DNA of 5,350 bases. Origin: Candidatus Bathyarchaeota archaeon. GTDB lineage: Archaea; Thermoproteota; Bathyarchaeia; Bathyarchaeales; Bathyarchaeaceae. Under the pieces are notes generated by a model, which was not told where the DNA came from, did not search any database, and saw only the letters and a list, made by a program, of their open reading frames with translations. Positions 1 through 4,333 of the stretch are shown piece after piece. Both the position numbers and the translations under genes were made by a program. Every line of letters begins with the position of its first letter. Position 1 is the first letter of the stretch. The stretch is from positions 602,419 to 607,768 of the forward strand of contig CP070709.1 of NCBI GenBank assembly GCA_020350305.1, written 5' to 3'.

Positions 1-129
1 AGTAGGCAGGAACTGTGGGATAGGGCTGTCTCTATTATCAAAAACGCTATGGACTCTACTGCCTTGTTGATGAAGAAAGGACTTATATCCGCGCCTCCAT
101 CTGAAGAAAAGGTTTTAGGCAGTCAATAA
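1..129 (+). CDS. C-terminal end of an unrecognised protein (5' truncated)
   Basis: The first forward frame is open from the window edge to a TAA at 127-129, giving the last 42 residues of a protein. The visible piece looks helical (ELWDRAVSIIKNAMDS, then TALLMKKGLI) and ends in a polar tail with SAPPSEE. A T-run directly after the stop fits a true gene end. I do not recognise the family from this fragment; no motif, metal site or membrane segment can be seen. The frame choice rests on being open throughout, on plausible amino acid composition and on the T-run. The rest of the gene lies left of the window. Confidence 0.6.
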   Translation, partial: SRQELWDRAVSIIKNAMDSTALLMKKGLISAPPSEEKVLGSQ

Positions 130-136
130 TTTTTTT
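130..136 (+). terminator. T-run terminator after the first gene
   Basis: Seven consecutive T residues follow immediately on the TAA stop at 127-129. Archaeal RNA polymerase terminates at such T-runs without needing a hairpin. No strong stem precedes it. Confidence 0.5.
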
Positions 137-209
137 GCAGCTAATACATGCATGCCGACTTGCCAACCTTGAGAAAGTCAGATTTGAATCTTGGTTAGCG
201 TGCCACAAA

Positions 210-228
210 AAGCTATTCCAGCTTGGAA
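210..228 (+). repeat. Two overlapping, mutually exclusive short hairpins
   Basis: AAGCT (210-214) and AGCTT (220-224) form a perfect 5-bp inverted repeat around ATTCC. TTCCA (216-220) and TGGAA (224-228) form a second 5-bp inverted repeat around GCT. The two share bases and cannot form together. The second runs into the GGAAAGGAG sequence at 225-233 that precedes the 22-codon ORF. The stems are short, so chance is a real possibility. Confidence 0.3.
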
Positions 229-239
229 AGGAGAGACAG

Positions 240-308
240 ATGGGAAGAGAAAAACCGTTCTACAAAGCTATAGTTTTCTCTAATCCTACATGTAAATCCA
301 AAATCTGA
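240..308 (+). CDS. Possible 22-residue small protein or leader peptide
   Basis: An ATG at 240 opens a frame of 22 codons ending in TGA at 306-308. GGAAAGGAG at 225-233 lies 6 bases upstream, a good Shine-Dalgarno placement and the main reason to list it. The peptide begins MGREKPFYKAIVFSNP and has one Cys, a basic start and no recognisable motif. It lies in the gap before the nucleotidyltransferase and overlaps the 3' part of a minus-strand coding remnant, so the two readings compete. It could be a real small peptide, the start of a lost gene, or chance. Confidence 0.2.
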   Translation: MGREKPFYKAIVFSNPTCKSKI

Positions 309-457
309 GTATAACCCCCCCAAGACACTCTTCCATGATCATCAGCCGCTCGTCCAGCTTTCCACTTGATTCATATAACCTAACTATTTCTAATTCTCCT
401 TTTCCACAGGTCACTCAATTCTTCAACAGGCTCCTCAGGCCTGATACTGCTTTTGAG
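286..457 (-). pseudogene. Possible frameshifted coding remnant, family unknown
   Basis: On the minus strand two overlapping frames both read like protein and join if one base of an A4 run (plus positions 400-403) is skipped. The upstream frame gives RPEEPVEELSDLWK; after the shift it continues GELEIVRLYESSGKLDERL and then MIMEECLGGVI to a TAG at 286-288. The unshifted downstream frame is only 42 codons, from a GTG at 414-412 with no Shine-Dalgarno sequence. The upstream frame has no start codon before its preceding TGA (458-460). A degraded gene tail fits best; a sequencing indel in the A run is the alternative. I do not recognise the family. Confidence 0.3.
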
Positions 458-471
458 TCACATTCGCAATT

Positions 472-479
472 GATATAAG
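472..479 (+). promoter_or_regulatory. Candidate TATA box for the nucleotidyltransferase gene
   Basis: GATATAAG resembles an archaeal TATA box and would place transcription start near 502, leaving a leader of about 45 bases that includes the GGTGA site. TTCTTTAAG at 501-509 is an alternative box that would give a much shorter leader. The sequence alone does not decide between them. Confidence 0.35.
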
Positions 480-534
480 CATCCACACTTAATCACATAA
501 TTCTTTAAGCACACTAGCAATTTGAAGTGACGCA

Positions 535-539
535 GGTGA
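535..539 (+). promoter_or_regulatory. Shine-Dalgarno GGTGA that sets the start at ATG 548
   Basis: GGTGA matches the archaeal anti-Shine-Dalgarno core and sits 8 bases before the ATG at 548. This start puts the protein at MQEAIVLAGG, just as related nucleotidyltransferases begin a few residues before their glycine-rich loop. A GTG at 527, in the same frame, lies upstream of this site and is less likely. Confidence 0.7.
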
Positions 540-547
540 AAGACAAC

Positions 548-1183
548 ATGCAAGAGGCAATAGTGCTCGCAGGTGGACAAGGATGGAGACTCAAACCCGC
601 CACATGGATTCCAAAACCCCTCTTAAAAATAAACAAACAAACCCTTATAGATCATCAAATAAGCTGGCTACGCTCACACGGATTCGAAAACATTGTTGTA
701 GCATCAAACAGAGATGATTTAACTAAGCTCCCAGTCGCCTTCTCTGTAGAAAAGGACAACCTAGGAACAGGGGGCGCCACAAAGAAAGCCTTCAAAAAAA
801 TTAAAGGAAACTTGGCCTACGTCATGAATGTAGACGACATCGTTTTCTACGACCCTAATGAACTCTATGAATACGCCACCAAAGGAGCTGGAACACTCAT
901 CGCCAAACCCGTCCTACCTTTCAGCAAAGTGACACTTCGCAATGGAATAGAAGTAGTGAGATTTGAACGCAGACCAACACTTGACATCTACGTCAGTGCT
1001 GGTCACCATGTATTCAAAAAAGCGGTAGTTGAAAGATACTTCCCAGAAAAAGGCGACTTCGAACTCACCACGATGCAAAGACTGGCAGACCAAAAAATAC
1101 TCCGCGGATACACCTATCATGGAATGTGGTTTACAATAAACACCATGAAAGACCTCCTAGAAGCCAGAACATACTTCAAATAA
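548..1183 (+). CDS. Compact sugar-phosphate nucleotidyltransferase (NTP_transferase family)
   Basis: Predicted cytosolic enzyme that transfers a nucleotide from an NTP to a sugar 1-phosphate or similar phosphate, releasing pyrophosphate. From ATG 548 it has 211 residues. The Rossmann-like start carries the glycine-rich NTP loop at about residues 7-17 (LAGGQGWRLKP) and the PKPLL motif at 22-26; LGTGGA at 72-77 matches the usual nucleobase-binding loop, and VDD at 95-97 sits where the metal-binding Asp is expected. Two positions are odd: Trp13 replaces the usual Thr/Ser of GxGTRL, and near the C terminus WFTINT (194-199) replaces the usual W-x-D-I-G-T, so the second metal-ligand Asp appears to be Thr. 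There is no left-handed beta-helix domain, so this is only the catalytic unit, close in size to the short HddC/MurU-like enzymes. The substrate cannot be read from the sequence. The zinc-ribbon gene follows after 28 bases and is probably co-transcribed. Confidence 0.85.
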   Translation: MQEAIVLAGGQGWRLKPATWIPKPLLKINKQTLIDHQISWLRSHGFENIVVASNRDDLTKLPVAFSVEKDNLGTGGATKKAFKKIKGNLAYVMNVDDIVFYDPNELYEYATKGAGTLIAKPVLPFSKVTLRNGIEVVRFERRPTLDIYVSAGHHVFKKAVVERYFPEKGDFELTTMQRLADQKILRGYTYHGMWFTINTMKDLLEARTYFK

Positions 1184-1211
1184 TCCTCCAACACCTTGTG
1201 AGAGTGGGAAA

Positions 1212-1529
1212 TTGGTACATTGTGTAGAATGCGGAGCTGACTTGCCTGAAGACGCAAGATTCTGTCCCAACTGTGGAGCCGCGGTCAAGAAAGTTGTGAA
1301 AGAAGAATTCTCAATTTCAGCAGACAACCTGGTCAGCAAAGTCAAAGAATTGATCCGCGAAGGAAATATCACGAGAATCATTATAAGGGACGAAAAAGGC
1401 AAAACGCTCCTTGAGATACCCGCCACAGTCGGAGTAGTAGGAGTCCTCATAGCCCCATGGCTTGCAGCGCTGGGAACAATAGCCGCCTTAGCCACAAGAT
1501 GCACCTTAGCGGTTGAAAGAAGAGAATAA
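1212..1529 (+). CDS. Zinc-ribbon protein with DUF4342-like hydrophobic domain
   Basis: A 105-residue protein of unknown function. Residues 4-21 form a zinc ribbon with CVEC and CPNC knuckles (Cys4, Cys7, Cys18, Cys21), of the short type at the N termini of many archaeal proteins. Residues about 33-103 resemble DUF4342: an amphipathic segment (SADNLVSKVKELIREG), two short strands (TRIIIRDEKGKTLLEIP), then a Gly/Ala/Val-rich hydrophobic stretch at about 70-96 that could lie in or on the membrane, ending in a charged VERRE tail. The start is a TTG at 1212; it leaves the usual three residues before the first Cys, and no other start fits between it and the ribbon. The Shine-Dalgarno signal is weak (GTGA at 1198-1201). 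It lies 28 bases after the nucleotidyltransferase and faces the TrmB gene tail to tail. The DUF4342 assignment is from memory of the family pattern. Confidence 0.8.
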   Translation: MVHCVECGADLPEDARFCPNCGAAVKKVVKEEFSISADNLVSKVKELIREGNITRIIIRDEKGKTLLEIPATVGVVGVLIAPWLAALGTIAALATRCTLAVERRE

Positions 1530-1545
1530 CACGTTCAAGCCCGCC

Positions 1546-1551
1546 AAAAAA
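1546..1551 (-). terminator. T6 terminator for the TrmB-family gene
   Basis: Read on the minus strand, six T residues start 10 bases after the TGA stop at 1563-1561. The spacing fits archaeal T-run termination. It lies in the 31-base gap between two convergent genes; no equivalent T-run is seen for the plus-strand gene. Confidence 0.45.
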
Positions 1552-1560
1552 GCTCTGTAA

Positions 1561-2307
1561 TCACACTTTCTCGGACGAACTCCACAAATACTGAAAGTAG
1601 TCTCTTGCAAACTTGACCAGGCCCATATGATTTGACCATATAACAAGCGTAGCTTCATCCTCACCAAGAAAAAGCAAAGCCTCTCTACCATCTACAATAA
1701 CGCCTCCACCAAACATACTATCCCTAACCCTAACCTCCCCAATTCCAGCCAGCTTCTCCACACCCCAATCCTGCGTAACCATAACCTGAACGTTAACTCC
1801 ACCATCAAACAAATGACTCAACAACGGAACACCAGCATTCACAAAACCCTTCGCAAACAATGGGGCCGCAACCATTAACTCCTTTCTAGTTACTCTCAAC
1901 ATCTCCCGCAGCTTTGCCAAAACGCTGAACTCCCCTCGCAAAATCCAGATGTCAGGCTTCTCCGTTAGCTCTCTACGCTTGTACAAAGGCTGCAGCTCGT
2001 TCACCACTACACGTTTCCATTTACTCACCATTTCTTCCAACCTAAGCCTAGCCACTTCTAAAGCCTCGGAAGGAGACTTGGGATAATAACGTTTAGGTCT
2101 TCCACCCTCAGCCTTAACCCACCCCTTTTTGACTAGACTGTTCAGCGCTTCGTAAATCTTGGAATAAGGAACTCCTCCTTGCCCGCTAACTTCACTTGCA
2201 GTCATCACGCCTCTCTCAAGCAAAGCCAAATACGCGCGGGTCTCGTAGTCGGTCAATCCCACATCACGCAGAAACTTCCTCGCATCCTCACTGACCGCAA
2301 CGCTCAA
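1561..2307 (-). CDS. TrmB-family transcriptional regulator
   Basis: A 248-residue DNA-binding regulator. Residues about 18-79 form the TrmB-type winged helix: LTDYETRAYLALLERG opens it, ASEVSGQGGVPYSKIYEAL contains the turn and recognition helix, and GWVKAEGGRPKRYYP is the wing. A charged helix at about 82-112 probably mediates dimerisation. Residues about 117-244 form the effector-binding, PLD-like part, with DIWILRGEFSVL and, near the end, GGGVIVDGREALLFLG followed by VIWSNHMGLVKFARDYF. The family senses sugars in Thermococcales, but many members have other or unknown effectors, so no ligand can be named. The TTG start is supported by GGTGA at 2319-2315, 7 bases before it. The gene is divergent from the tetraether lipid synthase across a short shared region, making that gene, and its own promoter, the likeliest targets (inferred). 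Confidence 0.9.
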   Translation of the reverse strand: MSVAVSEDARKFLRDVGLTDYETRAYLALLERGVMTASEVSGQGGVPYSKIYEALNSLVKKGWVKAEGGRPKRYYPKSPSEALEVARLRLEEMVSKWKRVVVNELQPLYKRRELTEKPDIWILRGEFSVLAKLREMLRVTRKELMVAAPLFAKGFVNAGVPLLSHLFDGGVNVQVMVTQDWGVEKLAGIGEVRVRDSMFGGGVIVDGREALLFLGEDEATLVIWSNHMGLVKFARDYFQYLWSSSEKV

Positions 2308-2399
2308 ACCCTTCTCACCTTCTGAAACGTTTGGAAACCTTCTTATACTCTATCTGCAATTCTGACATAAATAATTTACAACTCTCAGTGGTGTCAAAC
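2308..2399. promoter_or_regulatory. Shared promoter/operator region between the TrmB-family gene and tes
   Basis: This stretch must hold both divergent promoters. On the minus strand GGTGA (2319-2315) is the Shine-Dalgarno sequence of the regulator gene. GAAAC occurs at 2324-2328 and 2334-2338, exactly 10 bp apart, within GAAACGTTTGGAAAC; AAACGTTT (2325-2332) is a perfect palindrome and GTTT-GG-AAAC (2329-2338) a second inverted repeat. TTATAC at 2343-2348 and the symmetric TAAATAATTTA at 2368-2378 are TATA-like and could serve either direction. The repeat is the best operator candidate; no binding data are implied. Confidence 0.5.
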
Positions 2400-3890
2400 T
2401 TGCAAGTTATCAAACAGACTAAAAGCATATGCCCCGAATGTTTCAAAGTTCTAGACGCAACAATATTCGAAGATGACAACACAGTTTGCATAAAAAAGGA
2501 ATGCCCAGAGCACGGGAAGTTTCAAGACATCTACTGGAGCGACTATGAACAGTACCAACGAGCCGAACAATTCACATACGAAGGTGACGGAATAGAAAAC
2601 CCCAGAACCAAAACAAAGCTCGATTGCCCACTCGACTGCGGCATCTGCCCCCAACACAAATCACACACAGGACTCGCCATAATAGACGTAACCAACCGCT
2701 GCAACCTCCGCTGTCCTGTCTGCTTCGCCAACGCCTCCGCAGCAGGATACGTCTACGAACCATCCAAAAAGGAAATTCAAGCAATGCTAGAAAACTTCAG
2801 GCAAAACAAACCAGTACCAGCTCCAGCGTTGCAGTTCTCAGGCGGAGAACCAACGATTCGAAAGGACCTATTCGAATTCATACGGATGGCGAAAAAACTG
2901 GGCTTCGAACATGTAGAGATCAATACTAACGGTCTCCGACTCGCACAGAGCGTGGAGTATTGTCGTGGTCTAAAAGAAGCTGGCATAAGCACGATCTACC
3001 TGCAATTCGACGGCTTGACCCCAGATGTTTACGAGTTCACTCGAGGGTGTGACTTGCTAGACAACAAAATGAAAGCAATAGAAAATTGCCGAAAAGCAGG
3101 GGTAGAAAGCATAGTCCTAGTCGTCACGTTGATCAAAGGCGTTAACGATCACCAACTCGGTGACATCATAAGATTTGCAGCTGAAAAATTTGACATAATT
3201 CGATGCGTAAACGTTCAACCAGTGTCTCTATGCGGTAGACTACCAGAGAAAGAAAGAGCAAAAATGCGCATAACTATCCCTGACTTCATGAAATTAGTTG
3301 AAGAACAGACTGACGGAAAGATAAAGATTTCAGACTTTTATCCAGTGCCCACGGTAGTTCCCATTTCCAAGGCGGTCGGCGCTTTGAAAGACAAACGATA
3401 CGTGGAGTTCACAGCTCATCCTCACTGTGGAATGGCAACATACGTCTTCATCGAGGATGGGGAAATGGTTCCAATCACTCGTTATGGAAACGTTGAAAAG
3501 TTCATTAAAACGATGAAGAAAGTCTACGAAGCGGCCTCGAAGGGGCACAAGAAGCAAGCTAAACTTCTTCTAATAGGAGTCTTGCGCCACATCAAGTTTG
3601 GCCTGCTGAGAAAATATCTTTTGCCGATACTTAGAACAGGAAGTTACGAGTCTCTGGGCGAACTCCACCGAAAGATGCTTCTTATCTCATCCATGCATTT
3701 CATGGACCCATATAACTTTGACTTAGAAAGAGTGCAGCGATGCTGCATACATTATGGCGTGCCAGATGGCAGAATTATCCCATTCTGCACCATGAACTCC
3801 ATACATAGATCGAAAATTGAAGAACGGCTCGGAATTCCCATAAATGAGTGGCAACAGAAGCATAGAAGAGAAGTCAGTGCGGTAGCATAG
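2400..3890 (+). CDS. tes: Radical SAM tetraether lipid synthase (Tes, MJ0619-like)
   Basis: Joins the ends of phytanyl chains of two archaeal diether lipids by radical C-C bond formation, giving membrane-spanning tetraethers (GDGTs). Numbering from TTG 2400 (496 residues): an N-terminal rubredoxin-like metal site with CPEC at 11-14 and later Cys30 and Cys36 (CPEHG); a Cys cluster CPLDCGICPQHKSH at 76-89; the radical SAM motif CNLRCPVC with Cys101, 105 and 108; the SAM-binding SGGEP at 147-151; HPHCG at 340-344; and C-terminal MHFMDPYNFDLERVQRCC and PFCTMNS with further cluster Cys. These blocks match Tes across the whole length. The start is uncertain: the frame is open to a TTG at 2331, which would lie in the divergent promoter; GTGs at 2388 and 2391 are possible; TTG 2400 has GGTG seven bases before it and leaves a family-like ten residues before the first Cys. 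It is divergent from a TrmB regulator, and eS25 follows after 52 bases. Confidence 0.93.
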   Translation: MQVIKQTKSICPECFKVLDATIFEDDNTVCIKKECPEHGKFQDIYWSDYEQYQRAEQFTYEGDGIENPRTKTKLDCPLDCGICPQHKSHTGLAIIDVTNRCNLRCPVCFANASAAGYVYEPSKKEIQAMLENFRQNKPVPAPALQFSGGEPTIRKDLFEFIRMAKKLGFEHVEINTNGLRLAQSVEYCRGLKEAGISTIYLQFDGLTPDVYEFTRGCDLLDNKMKAIENCRKAGVESIVLVVTLIKGVNDHQLGDIIRFAAEKFDIIRCVNVQPVSLCGRLPEKERAKMRITIPDFMKLVEEQTDGKIKISDFYPVPTVVPISKAVGALKDKRYVEFTAHPHCGMATYVFIEDGEMVPITRYGNVEKFIKTMKKVYEAASKGHKKQAKLLLIGVLRHIKFGLLRKYLLPILRTGSYESLGELHRKMLLISSMHFMDPYNFDLERVQRCCIHYGVPDGRIIPFCTMNSIHRSKIEERLGIPINEWQQKHRREVSAVA

Positions 3891-3901
3891 CGTCGGAAAG
3901 T

Positions 3902-3909
3902 CTATAAGG
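3902..3909 (+). promoter_or_regulatory. Candidate TATA box for the eS25 gene
   Basis: CTATAAGG lies in the 52-base gap after tes. A start site about 26 bases further on would fall near 3932, giving a leader of roughly ten bases that still includes the GGTGTGA Shine-Dalgarno sequence at 3933-3939. The ribosomal gene can therefore probably be transcribed independently of tes. Confidence 0.45.
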
Positions 3910-3942
3910 TCCATTGTTCTTTCTCAAATTCTGGTGTGAAAA

Positions 3943-4269
3943 ATGGGCGGAGGTAAGAAGAAGACCACTCTCAGGAAGATGGAAAAAGCGCGCACTCGAA
4001 AAAGTTCACAAAAGGAAAGCAAACCGAGCAAACCTAGTAGACATGCAACCGAAAAGAAGACTGCCGGAATAGTTTCACCCGACTCCAAAAGTGAAAAGGT
4101 CCTTAGCGAGTTGAAAAAGATAAAAGCTCTCACTCCTTACACAGTGGCTTCACGTTTCAACCTGCGCCTGAGTGTGGCCCGAGACCTTCTTGAGGAGCTG
4201 GAACGACGACGCGTCATAGAATACGTTTCAGGGAGCAAGAACCTAAAAATATACAAACTCGCAAACTAA
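3943..4269 (+). CDS. rps25e: Small ribosomal subunit protein eS25 (S25e)
   Basis: A 108-residue component of the small ribosomal subunit; in eukaryotes eS25 sits on the head near the E site. Residues 1-40 are a Lys/Arg/Ser-rich tail starting MGGGKKKT, which contacts rRNA in this family. Residues about 48-106 form the winged-helix core, with ALTPYTVASRFNLRLSVARD matching the conserved TP-x-x-(V/A)-S-(R/E)-(F/L)-x-(I/L)-R-x-S-(V/L)-A signature, followed by LLEELERRRVIEYVSG and the final strand LKIYKLA. The ATG at 3943 is preceded by GGTGTGA at 3933-3939 and gives the usual MGG start. It has its own TATA-like box after tes and faces the Lon gene tail to tail. Its presence argues against a euryarchaeal source. 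Confidence 0.93.
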   Translation: MGGGKKKTTLRKMEKARTRKSSQKESKPSKPSRHATEKKTAGIVSPDSKSEKVLSELKKIKALTPYTVASRFNLRLSVARDLLEELERRRVIEYVSGSKNLKIYKLAN

Positions 4270-4311
4270 GATTTACATTGCCTACGCCTCAATTGCTCCT
4301 TATCAAGTCAT

Positions 4312-4317
4312 AAAAAA
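4312..4317 (-). terminator. T6 terminator for the Lon gene
   Basis: On the minus strand six T residues begin 16 bases after the TAG stop at 4336-4334, in the 64-base gap between convergent eS25 and Lon genes. No comparable T-run follows eS25 on the plus strand within the gap. Confidence 0.45.
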
Positions 4318-4333
4318 GGGATAATCGAAATCT

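Larger units (their letters stand above)
130..526. other. Intergenic region of about 400 bases without a confident gene
   Basis: No convincing gene fills this stretch. It holds the T-run after the first gene, two overlapping short inverted repeats (210-228), a 22-codon ORF with a Shine-Dalgarno-like sequence (240-308), a run of seven C (315-321), a possible frameshifted coding remnant on the minus strand (286-457), a perfect 10-bp palindrome TCAGGCCTGA (435-444) and TATA-like boxes for the nucleotidyltransferase (472-479 and 501-509). The mixture suggests a decayed locus that now also carries the promoter of the downstream gene. Confidence 0.6.

Noticed and set aside
137..205. A tRNA-like 3' end: T-loop-like TTTGAAT, then TTAGCGT and GCCA, with GCTAA (140-144) able to pair with TTAGC (195-199) and CCAA (163-166) with TTGG (191-194).
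   Set aside because: There is no D-arm/A-box consensus, no anticodon arm, the T stem has mismatches and the overall length is too short. At most it is a chance fold or a far-decayed remnant.
330..350. C-box-like TGATGA on the minus strand, considered as a C/D box guide RNA.
   Set aside because: No D box (CTGA) follows at a suitable distance on that strand, and the sequence sits within the coding remnant.
435..444. Perfect 10-bp palindrome TCAGGCCTGA upstream of the nucleotidyltransferase.
   Set aside because: It falls within the possible minus-strand coding remnant and has no second copy nearby; one short palindrome in 400 bases is weak evidence for an operator.
1157..1504. A 115-codon open frame on the minus strand opposite the DUF4342 gene.
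   Set aside because: It lies opposite a gene with a clear zinc ribbon and conserved domain; its translation is low-complexity Ser/Thr-rich and has no recognisable motif.
2624..2929. A 101-codon plus-strand frame inside tes.
   Set aside because: It is an out-of-frame shadow of the radical SAM core, Arg/Thr/Gln-rich without a plausible fold.
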